A stretch of 64,000 nt of DNA, taken from NCBI RefSeq assembly GCF_900314695.1, contig NZ_OMWD01000009.1, forward strand, positions 9,506 to 73,505, written 5' to 3'. A model generated the notes under the pieces. The model had not been told where the DNA came from, did not search any database, and worked only from the letters and a program-made list of their open reading frames with translations. The DNA is from an uncultured Methanobrevibacter sp. GTDB lineage: Archaea > Methanobacteriota > Methanobacteria > Methanobacteriales > Methanobacteriaceae. Below, in pieces: positions 1 to 8,283 of this stretch (positions within the stretch are counted from its first letter, which is position 1; each line of letters starts with the position of its first letter). Made by a program: the position numbers and the translations under genes.

Positions 1-347
1 ATGTTTGCTGTATCACTTTTTGCCCCATCACTAATGAAAACTTCAGAAGTGTCTAAATCAATTCCATATGTTTTATATTCATTTTCAATAATTGCTTCAG
101 CTAAAAAGTCATAACCTTGTTCAGGACCATATCCCATAAATGTTTCAGCATCAGCCATTTCATCAACTGCTGCATGAAATGCTTTTATAACAGCCGGTAC
201 TAACGGTTTTGTAACGTCCCCAATACCCATTTTAATAATATCTGCATCAGGATTAGCTTTTCTAAATTCTGCTTCTCTTCTTGCTACTTCAACAAAAAGA
301 TAACTACTTTTCAATTTAAGATAGTTTTCATTAATTTTTACAACCAT
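1..347 (-). CDS. dapL: LL-diaminopimelate aminotransferase, 3' part outside window
   Basis: Only the N-terminal 115 or so residues are in the window; the gene runs off the left edge. The translation starts MVVKINENYL and contains the family segments IIKMGIGDVTKP and GYGPEQGYDFLAEAI, then FISDGAKSD, which are typical of LL-diaminopimelate aminotransferase (DapL), a PLP fold-type I enzyme. DapL converts tetrahydrodipicolinate directly to LL-diaminopimelate in lysine synthesis. The ATG at 347 is preceded by a GAGGTT ribosome-binding site. The gene is divergent from the acidic membrane protein at 556. The PLP lysine lies outside the window. Confidence 0.93.
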   Translation of the reverse strand, partial: MVVKINENYLKLKSSYLFVEVARREAEFRKANPDADIIKMGIGDVTKPLVPAVIKAFHAAVDEMADAETFMGYGPEQGYDFLAEAIIENEYKTYGIDLDTSEVFISDGAKSDTAN

Positions 348-391
348 GATTAAACCTCATAAATATTAATCTAATTTATATTTTATTTTCT

Positions 392-402
392 CAATATATA
401 AA
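392..402 (-). promoter_or_regulatory. Probable TATA box of dapL
   Basis: The minus strand reads TTTATATATTG about 45 to 55 bases upstream of the dapL ATG. It matches the archaeal TATA consensus and would place transcription start roughly 25 bases downstream. Assigned by position and sequence only. Confidence 0.5.
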
Positions 403-512
403 ATGAATGATTATTTTTCAGATGTATTAAATGCTTTTCAAAAAAAATTGTCAAGAAGATATTTTTATAACAAAAAGCCATCATATGAAAATATTTAAAT
501 TAACTATTTTAC

Positions 513-526
513 ATAAATATATTATA
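513..526 (+). promoter_or_regulatory. Probable TATA box of the gene at 556
   Basis: ATAAATATATTATA lies 30 to 43 bases before the ATG at 556, which leaves room for a short leader carrying the GGAAG ribosome-binding site. Assigned by position and sequence only. Confidence 0.5.
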
Positions 527-555
527 CTAAAAACATTGATAAGGAAGTTGGAAAA

Positions 556-2172
556 ATGAATGGAATAACTATATTAATTTGGGTAACAATTGCAATTATA
601 GCTATTATTGCAATAATATTAGTTAAATTGCACTACAGAGGAAAAGAGCTGGAAAATGATGAAGGATCAATACTTGAAGATGCAGAATCCTTAACTAAAG
701 TATTTTCTTCCGGAAAAAGTATGCTATCTAAAGATAATGATGATAATTCCAATAATCCAACTAATCTTAATCAATCCAAACCCAAAAGCTTAAAAAGTGA
801 AAATTCTTCAACAAGTAATGTGTATTATGAAGAACCTGCAATTTATGAAGTTGACAATACCACTTACGAAAATATTGAATACGAATCACAAAATCAAGTA
901 CTTGTTGATTATGGTACTACCGTAGAAAAATTCCAAGAACCAATTAAACAAAGCCAGATGGATATTATGAGCCAAAATAACGACCCTAAACCTGAAAAGC
1001 ATGAGTTAAAAGATTTATTTACAATTGATGAATTAATCAAAGAATCAAAAAGAAAAGATAGTGAACGCGAAAAAGAAGCATATAAAAATGACTCTGAAGA
1101 TAAGGAACTCGCCGAACTTAAAGAAAGCATAAAACAAAAACAAGAAGAGAAAAATATTGAAGAAATTATCGATGACATTCCAGAAGAAACAATTCAAGAT
1201 ATTCTTAATGAAACCGAAGAAGAAACTACTGCCGAGACTATTACCGAAAGCGCAGAAGAAGAAACCATTACTGAAACAATCACTGAAAGCACAGAAGAAG
1301 AAACAATTGCTGAGGTTATTAATGAACCTGTATCAGAAGAAACTAAATCAGATTCAGTACCTGAAACAGTAGAATCTAGTGAAAGTGAAGAAAGTAAAAT
1401 TGAAGCGCCTACAGTAACATCTCAAGATATCGAAGAGGCAATAACTACTGCAAGTGAAGAAAGTAAAGAAGAAGTGGAAAGCATTTCAGAAAGTGCTGGC
1501 ATTACTGACGCTTTACTTAATGACAATGAAAAAGAGGAAATTAAAGAGCCAAATCTTAAAACTCCAACAAAAATCAAAGAGGATTACAAATTCGGAGAGG
1601 ATTTGAAAGATGAAAAGGTATTTGGAGAATATGACAGTGATTTAGACTATAGAAAAGATTTAGATAAAATCACCAATACAATCAAAGGTTCTAAAATATT
1701 CAAGAATGTGAAAGAAAAGCTCACATTCGAAGAGCCTGAAGAGGAAGAAGTAATTGAAGAAGAATTCATCAGAAATGTGAATGAATATGAAGAGGATTTT
1801 GCTCCGATTATCAATGAAACTCATGCAGATTATGCAACATACGAAGAGTATCACAAACATGATTTCGAAGAACCAATAGTACCTGAAGAAACACCAAAAG
1901 CATTTGACGTGATACAAACTACACCAGAACCTCAACCAGAAATTAAAGAATCAAGGATTGCTCCTATTAAAGAAAAACCTTCAAGAGACAATATAAAAAT
2001 AAAATTAAATAACAATGAAGTTGTTCTTAAAAAAGGTGATGAAATTATTTACAATCATCAAGGAGAAACTTATTCCAGCCAAGTTTATGCAATTAATGGT
2101 AATGATATATCTGTAAAATACAGAAGAAAAAATATTGTTATCAAACCGTCTGATGTGAAAAAGGTATACTAA
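556..2172 (+). CDS. Membrane-anchored acidic repeat protein of unknown function
   Basis: A 538-residue protein with one N-terminal membrane segment (about residues 4-23, very rich in Ile) and then a long, strongly acidic, low-complexity region. Between about residues 190 and 330 a Glu/Thr/Ile pattern of the form ETITETITESxEEE recurs several times. The last 60 or so residues are different: a compact, lysine-rich, beta-type segment (KLNNNEVVLKKGDEI... to KPSDVKKVY) that could be a small SH3-like or binding domain. I do not recognise the family. It probably sits on the membrane, with the acidic stalk and C-terminal domain on one side; which side is not clear. It is monocistronic and ends in its own hairpin terminator. 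Confidence 0.85.
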   Translation: MNGITILIWVTIAIIAIIAIILVKLHYRGKELENDEGSILEDAESLTKVFSSGKSMLSKDNDDNSNNPTNLNQSKPKSLKSENSSTSNVYYEEPAIYEVDNTTYENIEYESQNQVLVDYGTTVEKFQEPIKQSQMDIMSQNNDPKPEKHELKDLFTIDELIKESKRKDSEREKEAYKNDSEDKELAELKESIKQKQEEKNIEEIIDDIPEETIQDILNETEEETTAETITESAEEETITETITESTEEETIAEVINEPVSEETKSDSVPETVESSESEESKIEAPTVTSQDIEEAITTASEESKEEVESISESAGITDALLNDNEKEEIKEPNLKTPTKIKEDYKFGEDLKDEKVFGEYDSDLDYRKDLDKITNTIKGSKIFKNVKEKLTFEEPEEEEVIEEEFIRNVNEYEEDFAPIINETHADYATYEEYHKHDFEEPIVPEETPKAFDVIQTTPEPQPEIKESRIAPIKEKPSRDNIKIKLNNNEVVLKKGDEIIYNHQGETYSSQVYAINGNDISVKYRRKNIVIKPSDVKKVY

Positions 2173-2181
2173 TACCTTTTT
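2158..2181 (+). terminator. Hairpin terminator overlapping the stop codon at 2172
   Basis: AAAAAGGTAT and ATACCTTTTT form a perfect 10-base inverted repeat with a 4-base loop, and the right arm ends in a T run. The stop codon lies in the loop region. Confidence 0.7.
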
Positions 2182-2242
2182 TACTAAACATCACCACATA
2201 TAAACATCTAAATATATTTTTATTAACTTGTAACTTATTTTT

Positions 2243-2278
2243 AAAAAAAAAGAGAATAATAAGCATTTAAAAAATGCT
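2243..2278 (-). terminator. Terminator of the small hypothetical gene at 2283-2750
   Basis: On the minus strand AGCATTT-TTT-AAATGCT forms a 7-bp hairpin just after the stop codon, followed a few bases later by a run of nine T. Confidence 0.7.
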
Positions 2279-2282
2279 CAAT

Positions 2283-2750
2283 TCATTCATCCTTATTCAA
2301 TTTATAGCTACCATTTTCCACAATATATTTTGGAACAATGATTTTTAAGGAACGAATGACATTTAAATAAAAATCGTCCAATTCTCTATCTGCATAAGGA
2401 TAGGTGTATTCGAAAATATATAAATTATTGTCTTCCACATATAAAAATTCATTACGGCGAATCTCATTTTCACCATCTGAAAATGAAGAGACCACCATAT
2501 AATAAATATCATCATTAATAGGTATGAAATCGGAAGCGATTAAGTTTATTTGAGTATTGTTTTTTATATTTTTTTCAATATCCGCCTTGATGTCCGGAAG
2601 GCCAACAAGTGTAGGAGTGGTTGAAAATTTAATGGACATAGGTATTTTGGTATTTACAAGATACATGTCATTAAATTCATCTTTAGTTGCAACCGGTTCA
2701 AAATCTTCAGGCATTTGGAGTGTGGAAAATCCATTTGAAAACATTGTCAT
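2283..2750 (-). CDS. Hypothetical protein, PsbP-like size and pattern
   Basis: A 155-residue soluble protein beginning MTMFSNGFSTLQMPEDFEPV. I do not recognise it with certainty. The alternating strand pattern and a C-terminal aromatic segment (NLYIFEYTYPYAD, then a helix VIRSLKII) recall small PsbP/DUF1795-type folds, but this is only a resemblance. A GTG nine bases further upstream (2759) is in frame, but AGGTG sits 6 bases before the ATG at 2750, so that ATG is preferred. It lies 9 bases after the gltX stop and is probably cotranscribed with gltX. No signal peptide is visible. Confidence 0.7.
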   Translation of the reverse strand: MTMFSNGFSTLQMPEDFEPVATKDEFNDMYLVNTKIPMSIKFSTTPTLVGLPDIKADIEKNIKNNTQINLIASDFIPINDDIYYMVVSSFSDGENEIRRNEFLYVEDNNLYIFEYTYPYADRELDDFYLNVIRSLKIIVPKYIVENGSYKLNKDE

Positions 2751-2759
2751 TATATTCAC

Positions 2760-4430
2760 CTATTTATGTGCAAAGTAAAATATCAATTCATCATCAGCAA
2801 TTTCATCAAGACGTGCAAATCCAACTCTTTCAAATTGAACAATATCTCCAACTTTCAAATCACGAAGTGCACCTTCACCAAGTCCTGTCTTAATTGATGC
2901 ATCATCCATAACAATTTTAACATCAACATTGTCATCAACAGGGACCCATTGAATAATTCTTGCCTTGACACTTCTTGCATCTTCAAATGAAGTGGAATGA
3001 TAAGTTATTTCATCACCATCGATATTCACATTCACAGCATCCATTAACCTGAATATTCCATCGTTAATGTCTGATTTTGCAAGATATGCACTGCCGTCAA
3101 ATGGTAAAATCCTATTTCCCCTGTCCATGTGGTCTGCATGAAGTGGTCTTTCAATGTCGACTTTACCGCCTTCATATCCTCCAACAGTGATTAATTGAGG
3201 ATCTTCACAGAAGAAATACCTATTCGCCACAGGTTCTAAAAAGTTACGGTTCAAACCATAAATCTTCTTCCAGCTAATAGCTGAATCAGCCATTTTAACG
3301 CCAATTTCAGTTATCAAATTATAAATGGTTCTTGGGTCGATTCCCCTTCTTGCAATAGCTCTTAAAGTTCCAAGTCTTGGATCATCCCATCCACTGTAGG
3401 TTCCATCTTCGATTCCTGCCATTGCTTTGGAAGTGCTTAGTGCAATATCTTCCATTTTAAGTCTACCGTAATGTATGTACTCAGGCACATCCCATCCCAT
3501 ATGGTCATATAGATATTTTTGTTTTTCAGTGTTTGCAAGGTGGTCTTTTCCTCTTAAAACATGAGTCAATCCCATCAAATGATCATCCACCGCAACAGAG
3601 AAATTCATCATAGGATAAATTCTGTATTTATTGCCTAAACGAGGGTGAGTTTCGTCAACCAATCTCATTGCTACCCAATCACGAATTGCAGGATTTTTAT
3701 GGGTAATATCAGTTTTTACTCTAAGTACAGCTTCGCCCGCATCCATAGTGTCAAATTTTTCCCACAATGCAAGATTTTCTTCAACACTATTGTCCCTGCA
3801 CGGGCATGCTTTACAGTTGTCTTTAAGCTCTTTGAAATCAGCGCCGTCACAGGTACACATATAAGCCGCACCCTTTTCTATTAACTGACGAGCATAATCA
3901 TAATATGTTTCAAATCTGTCGGATTGGTAAATAACCTCATCAGGATTGATTCCCAACCATTCCAAGTCCTCAGGAATCATTTCATAAGCAGGTTCATATA
4001 CTCTTTTTGGATCGGTATCTTCAATCCTTAAAATCAATTTTCCATCATGCCTTTTTACATATTCGGCATTTGGAACTGCTGCACGGGAGTGTCCAATATG
4101 TAGCGGACCGCTTGGATTTGGAGCAAAACGTAGAACAATATTTTCATGAGTTCCAGGAAGTTCCTGAAGTCCAACTTCTTTAGCTTTTGGTTTTTTGTCT
4201 TGAACTTCTACACCTAACTTTTCCATTTCGCTGGCTTGCTCTTCTGGAGATAAAGCGTTTACCTTTGCTACAATTTTACCTGACATTGGACCAATTTCTT
4301 TTGCTTTGCTTCTTAATTCAGGCTCATTTGCCATGATTGAACCCATAACAGCTCCAGGATTTGCAGATCCCTTATGTTTGGCTGCATTTAGCAAAGCATG
4401 TTTATAGATAATTTCTTCTAAATCATTCAT
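2760..4430 (-). CDS. gltX: Glutamyl-tRNA synthetase, archaeal type
   Basis: A 556-residue class I aminoacyl-tRNA synthetase that charges tRNA-Glu (in archaea with Asn/Gln amidation pathways often also tRNA-Gln). An N-terminal archaeal/eukaryotic extension of about 95 residues precedes the catalytic Rossmann fold with the HIGH motif at 111-114 in PNPSGPLHIGHSR. The KMSKS-equivalent loop is ALSTSKAM at about 335. A cysteine group (CTCDGADFKELKDNCKACPC) near 190-210 probably binds zinc. The beta-barrel anticodon-binding domain of the GlnRS type is complete at the C-terminus. The gene is divergent from the aldo/keto reductase at 4530. Confidence 0.97.
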   Translation of the reverse strand: MNDLEEIIYKHALLNAAKHKGSANPGAVMGSIMANEPELRSKAKEIGPMSGKIVAKVNALSPEEQASEMEKLGVEVQDKKPKAKEVGLQELPGTHENIVLRFAPNPSGPLHIGHSRAAVPNAEYVKRHDGKLILRIEDTDPKRVYEPAYEMIPEDLEWLGINPDEVIYQSDRFETYYDYARQLIEKGAAYMCTCDGADFKELKDNCKACPCRDNSVEENLALWEKFDTMDAGEAVLRVKTDITHKNPAIRDWVAMRLVDETHPRLGNKYRIYPMMNFSVAVDDHLMGLTHVLRGKDHLANTEKQKYLYDHMGWDVPEYIHYGRLKMEDIALSTSKAMAGIEDGTYSGWDDPRLGTLRAIARRGIDPRTIYNLITEIGVKMADSAISWKKIYGLNRNFLEPVANRYFFCEDPQLITVGGYEGGKVDIERPLHADHMDRGNRILPFDGSAYLAKSDINDGIFRLMDAVNVNIDGDEITYHSTSFEDARSVKARIIQWVPVDDNVDVKIVMDDASIKTGLGEGALRDLKVGDIVQFERVGFARLDEIADDELIFYFAHK

Positions 4431-4490
4431 TTAATCATCACAATTAATAATTCGATTATAAAAATAAGCAATATTATTTATCTTATTGAA

Positions 4491-4501
4491 GATATATAAA
4501 G
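4491..4501. promoter_or_regulatory. Shared, nearly palindromic TATA element between gltX and the aldo/keto reductase gene
   Basis: GATATATAAAG reads as a usable TATA box on both strands. It is about 30 bases before the plus-strand ATG at 4530 and about 60 bases before the minus-strand gltX ATG at 4430, so one element could serve either or both genes. Confidence 0.45.
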
Positions 4502-4529
4502 ATTAAGAATTAAATTGGGTTAAGATAGT

Positions 4530-5540
4530 ATGAGGCTTGGAAAAACTAATCTCGAAGTAAATAAAAATGGATTTGGTGCCCTTCCAATCCAAAGATGCAC
4601 AATGCAGGAAGCGGTTGAAATACTTAAAAAAGCATATGACAATGGGATTGATTTTTATGATACAGCCCATTTTTACACTGACAGTGAAGAAAAAATGGGA
4701 AATGCTTTTAAAGATATACCTCGTGAAAAGATTTATATTGCAAGCAAAACTGCAGCTGAAACACCAGAAGTGTTTTGGAGCGATTTGGAAACTTCACTTA
4801 AAAGCTTAAAGACAGATTACTTGGATTTATATCAATTCCACAACATTTCATTTGTTCCTAAAAAAGATGATGAATTATTTAAAGCAATGCTTGAAGCGAA
4901 AGAAAAAGGAATGATCAGACATATTGGAATTACAACCCATAAAATTACATTTGCCCATGAAGCCATTGAAAGCGGACTTTATGAAACTCTACAATATCCA
5001 TTTTCATACTTAAGCGGAGAGGAAGAGATAGAATTGGTGGAGAAATGTAAAAAGTTTGATGTTGGATTTATTGCAATGAAAGCAATGGGCGGAGGATTGA
5101 TTACAAATTCAAAAGCGAGTTTTGCATTTTTAAATCAGTTTGACAACGTATTGCCTATTTGGGGAGTTCAAAAGATTTCCGAGCTTGATGAATTCCTGTC
5201 CTATGACAGCACCACTGTCTTAGATGATGAATTGAAATCAACAATCGAAAATGACAAAAAGGAATTGGGCGAGGACTTTTGTCGAGGATGCGGCTACTGC
5301 ATGCCATGTCCTGAAGAAATTAAAATCAGCATATGTGCCAGAATGTCACTTTGGGTTAGGAGATTTCCGACAGAACCCCATTTAACTGAAGAATGGCAAA
5401 AAACAATGGCTCAAACAGAAAACTGCATAGAATGCTATGCATGTGTTGACAAATGCCCATATGAATTGGATATCCCAAGAATTCTTAAAGAAAACTATGA
5501 AGACTACAAAAATATCTTAACCGGAAAAACAAAGGTGTGA
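4530..5540 (+). CDS. Aldo/keto reductase with C-terminal 4Fe-4S domain
   Basis: A 336-residue protein. The first 230 or so residues are an aldo/keto reductase TIM barrel with the usual catalytic set visible: Asp44 and Tyr49 in YDTAHFYTDSE, Lys73 in IASKTA, His104 in LYQFHN. The C-terminal 90 residues carry ferredoxin-like cysteine groups, CRGCGYCMPC and CIECYACVDKC, suggesting iron-sulfur clusters that feed electrons to or from the reductase site. Such fusions are common in anaerobic archaea and clostridia; the substrate is not known. The next gene, a methyltransferase, starts three bases after the stop and its ribosome-binding site lies inside this gene, so the two are translationally coupled. 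Confidence 0.92.
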   Translation: MRLGKTNLEVNKNGFGALPIQRCTMQEAVEILKKAYDNGIDFYDTAHFYTDSEEKMGNAFKDIPREKIYIASKTAAETPEVFWSDLETSLKSLKTDYLDLYQFHNISFVPKKDDELFKAMLEAKEKGMIRHIGITTHKITFAHEAIESGLYETLQYPFSYLSGEEEIELVEKCKKFDVGFIAMKAMGGGLITNSKASFAFLNQFDNVLPIWGVQKISELDEFLSYDSTTVLDDELKSTIENDKKELGEDFCRGCGYCMPCPEEIKISICARMSLWVRRFPTEPHLTEEWQKTMAQTENCIECYACVDKCPYELDIPRILKENYEDYKNILTGKTKV

Positions 5541-5542
5541 AT

Positions 5543-6358
5543 ATGAAACAGTGTATTGAAAACCCAAATGAATTAGACTGGGCCAGTTTCTGGGCTGAAA
5601 AACTGGCAAATAAAATTGATAAAGATTGGGATAAGGCAGCTCCAGGATTTTATAGGCATACCAAAAAAGAAGACTATAACGATGCACTGTTTGATAAATT
5701 AATTTTAGATGAAAACTATACAGTATTGGACGTCGGCTGCGGTGAGGGATCAGTTACAGTTCCTTTAGCCCGTAAGGTTAAAAGTGTTATTGGACTTGAT
5801 TCATCTCCAAAAATGCTAGAATATCTGGAAAAAAGAGCTAAAGACAATGACATCAAAAATATCAAGACTATTTTAAAACCTATAGAAGAGATAAAATACT
5901 CAGAAATTGGGGATGTTGATGTAGTGGTCTGCTCAAGGTCCTTGAATGGAATAATACCCATAGAAGAAGTATTGATGGAATTAGATAAAATTGCCAGTAA
6001 ATATGTTTTCATAACCATTTTCGGACCTGAAAACAAGAAAATCGAAAAGGATTTTGACCGAGAGCTTGGAATAAAAACCGAAGATTTTCCAGACTACAAT
6101 TATTTCTTCAACATACTGTTCAATATGGGAATCTATGCAAATATCGAAAGATTTGACTTGAACAACTACCGTGAATATGACAGCATTGAAGACGCCATGG
6201 ACAACGGAAAGTTCAGACTGGACATTTACAGCGATGAAGAAAAAGAGCTGTTGAAAGATTATTTAAAAAGAATTCTAAGTTATGATAAAAAATCAAAAAA
6301 ATATTATAACGTCAAGGACAAAGCCGATTGGATAATGATTTGGTGGAAAAAAAGTTAA
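5543..6358 (+). CDS. Class I SAM-dependent methyltransferase
   Basis: A 271-residue methyltransferase with a Rossmann-type SAM site: motif I is VLDVGCGEGSVTVPLA near residue 60, followed by an acidic residue in GLDSSPKML. The substrate cannot be told. The start is taken as ATG 5543 because AAAGGTG (5532-5537, inside the preceding reductase gene) is ideally spaced; an in-frame GTG at 5537 is a weaker choice. The N-terminal segment NELDWASFWAEKLANKIDKDW resembles methyltransferase families found beside redox or transport genes in methanogens. Convergent with the rubredoxin-like gene, only 6 bases away. Confidence 0.88.
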   Translation: MKQCIENPNELDWASFWAEKLANKIDKDWDKAAPGFYRHTKKEDYNDALFDKLILDENYTVLDVGCGEGSVTVPLARKVKSVIGLDSSPKMLEYLEKRAKDNDIKNIKTILKPIEEIKYSEIGDVDVVVCSRSLNGIIPIEEVLMELDKIASKYVFITIFGPENKKIEKDFDRELGIKTEDFPDYNYFFNILFNMGIYANIERFDLNNYREYDSIEDAMDNGKFRLDIYSDEEKELLKDYLKRILSYDKKSKKYYNVKDKADWIMIWWKKS

Positions 6359-6364
6359 AAGAAA

Positions 6365-6481
6365 TTATTCATTAATTTCTTCAAAATATTCTGGACCCAC
6401 ATCACATAATGGGCAAACGTAGTCCTCAGGCAATTCATCGCCTTCATACACATAATCACAAACTTTACATCTCCATGCCAT
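6365..6481 (-). CDS. Very short rubredoxin-like protein
   Basis: A 38-residue protein starting MAWRCKVCDYVYEG. Two CxxC pairs, CKVC near the N-terminus and CPLC at about residue 23, fit a rubredoxin iron site, but the spacing and length are shorter than a standard 52-residue rubredoxin, so it may be a rubredoxin-like zinc/iron knuckle. The ATG at 6481 is preceded by AGGTGAT, which decides the start. It lies just downstream of cupin and hcp on the same strand (42-base gap) and probably belongs to that redox-stress operon, perhaps as an electron donor. Confidence 0.85.
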   Translation of the reverse strand: MAWRCKVCDYVYEGDELPEDYVCPLCDVGPEYFEEINE

Positions 6482-6522
6482 TCCATCACCTATAATATTT
6501 TAAAAAAAATAATAAAATGAAA

Positions 6523-6852
6523 CTAATCGCTCTTAATCATGGTTAAAATCATTTTATATGGACTGTTTTCTGCCTGTAGTGCATGTGGCTCATTAGCAGG
6601 CATGATAATGATTTCACCTGCTTTAACAGTATGTTTGACACCAGAAATTGTGATTTCCGCTTCACCATCAATAATTTGAACCATCGCATCAAAAGGAGCT
6701 GAATGTTCAGACAATCCTTGACCTTGATCAAAGGCAAAGAATGTTACTGTTCCAAGCTCTTTCTTGATTACTTCTCGGCTTACTACACTATCTGATTGAT
6801 AATCCAATAAGGATTGGATATCTAAAGCTTTCGCTTTAATATCCTCACTCAT
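6523..6852 (-). CDS. Small cupin-domain protein
   Basis: A 109-residue single-domain cupin. The conserved cupin blocks are present: GLSEHSAPFDAMVQIIDGEAEI (motif 1, with one His and Asp/Glu ligands) and GEIIIMPANEPHALQAE (motif 2, with His). A metal at this barrel is likely, but the reaction is unknown. The start codon is three bases after the hcp stop, and its GGGGGA ribosome-binding site is inside the end of hcp, so the two are coupled. Small cupins often accompany hcp and rubredoxin genes in anaerobes. Confidence 0.9.
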   Translation of the reverse strand: MSEDIKAKALDIQSLLDYQSDSVVSREVIKKELGTVTFFAFDQGQGLSEHSAPFDAMVQIIDGEAEITISGVKHTVKAGEIIIMPANEPHALQAENSPYKMILTMIKSD

Positions 6853-6855
6853 AAG

Positions 6856-8163
6856 TTATTCCCCCATAATTGTTTTAATATCTGCAATTGCATCTCCTGA
6901 TGTTGGAGTCAAGTTGTAATTTCCAACCAATACATTGAGAATGTCATCATTACACCATGCAGGAAGTACAGGTCCAATCCACATATCGGTTTTTCCCAAG
7001 TATAACAACGCCCAAAGCACAGCTGCAGCTTTTTGTTCCATCCAACTGAGCACAATTGTTAAAGGCAATTCGTTTAATTCCATGTCAAACAATTCGCATA
7101 ATGCAAGTGCAACATCAACAGCAACAATAGTATCGTTACATTGACCCACATCCAAGAGTCTTGGAATTCCTTCAATGTCTCCTAAATCAAGGTCATTGAA
7201 TTTATATTTACCGCATGCTAAAGTTAAAATAACAGTATCTTCAGGCAAGTTTTGTACGAATTCCCTGTAGTAGTCATTGTGTTTTGCTGCTTTGTCACAT
7301 CCACCCACAACAAAGAATCTTCTGATTTTACCTTCTTCAACTAATTTTTTGATTGCATCAGCATGTTCCACAATAGCTCCTGCACTCCAACCGGTAGTGA
7401 TAGTGGTTAATTCTTCAGGTTCTAAAGATCCTAAAGATTTTGCACATTCAATTACTTCTGAAAAATCATAATCCTCAATGGTTTTTACCCCTTCAAGTTT
7501 TGCTACATCCATGGTGAACATTCTTTCTTTGTATGCATCAAGTGCAGGCAATACACAGTTACTTGTTCCAACAATAGCTGCATTGTATTTTTTAAAGACT
7601 GTTCTTTGATCGTGCCATGCTCCACCTAATTGACCAGCCAAATTTTCGTATTTGTTGAGTCCAGGGTATCCGTGAGCAGGCAACATTTCAGAGTGAGTGT
7701 AAACTTTAATGTCAGTTCCTTCCACCTGTTTCAATAATTCTTCAAGTGCTTTTAGGTCGTGACCGGTTACAATAATTGCAGGTCCTTCCTGTGCACCCAC
7801 TTTAACTTCTACAGGTTGTGGTTCACCGTAAGCAGCAATGTGAGCATCTTTTAATAATCTCATTACAGCTACGCTTTTTTCACCAGCTTCCAATGCAAGT
7901 GCCACAAGATCATTTACATCAAAGTTGACATTAGTTAATGTTGTGTATAATCCTTTGGTTAAAAATGCATCGATTTCTTTATCATATGCACCTAAAACGT
8001 TTGCATTGTAGTTGTATGCACTAATTCCTTTCATTGTAAATATCAAATTATCTTGAAGTCTTGCAACTGTTGGTTTTTTACCACAAACTCCACTTACTGT
8101 ACAACCAGTACCCTTAGCGGTCTGGGAACATTGATAACAAAACATATCTAATCCGTCTGCCAT
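6856..8163 (-). CDS. hcp: Hybrid-cluster protein (prismane, hydroxylamine reductase family)
   Basis: A 435-residue Hcp. The N-terminal cubane-cluster cysteines are Cys9, Cys12, Cys21 and Cys27 (CYQC...C...C). Later ligands of the hybrid Fe-S-O cluster are visible in GTSNCVLPALD, VVGGCDKA, LACGKYKFND and DVGQCND. The length fits the short archaeal class that lacks part of the N-terminal helical region found in the 550-residue bacterial form. Hcp proteins reduce hydroxylamine in vitro and act as NO reductases or in nitrosative stress in vivo. A GAGGTT ribosome-binding site fixes the ATG. Divergent from a TrmB-like regulator. Confidence 0.95.
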   Translation of the reverse strand: MADGLDMFCYQCSQTAKGTGCTVSGVCGKKPTVARLQDNLIFTMKGISAYNYNANVLGAYDKEIDAFLTKGLYTTLTNVNFDVNDLVALALEAGEKSVAVMRLLKDAHIAAYGEPQPVEVKVGAQEGPAIIVTGHDLKALEELLKQVEGTDIKVYTHSEMLPAHGYPGLNKYENLAGQLGGAWHDQRTVFKKYNAAIVGTSNCVLPALDAYKERMFTMDVAKLEGVKTIEDYDFSEVIECAKSLGSLEPEELTTITTGWSAGAIVEHADAIKKLVEEGKIRRFFVVGGCDKAAKHNDYYREFVQNLPEDTVILTLACGKYKFNDLDLGDIEGIPRLLDVGQCNDTIVAVDVALALCELFDMELNELPLTIVLSWMEQKAAAVLWALLYLGKTDMWIGPVLPAWCNDDILNVLVGNYNLTPTSGDAIADIKTIMGE

Positions 8164-8208
8164 AATAATAACCTCATTTTTTTGTTAATTATAAATTACA
8201 AAAAGGAT

Positions 8209-8262
8209 GTATATAAACATTTTGTCACTATTCAAGGGTAAAAAGTAGTAATAAATATATAG
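8209..8262. promoter_or_regulatory. Divergent promoter region between hcp and the TrmB-like regulator
   Basis: The minus strand has GTTTATATACA at 8209-8219, a good TATA box for hcp. The plus strand has TAAATATATAG at 8252-8262, only 22 to 32 bases before the regulator's ATG at 8284, so that mRNA would be leaderless or nearly so; no ribosome-binding site is seen there. The regulator could control both promoters from this stretch. Confidence 0.6.
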
Positions 8263-8283
8263 CATGAAAAAAATAATAAAATT

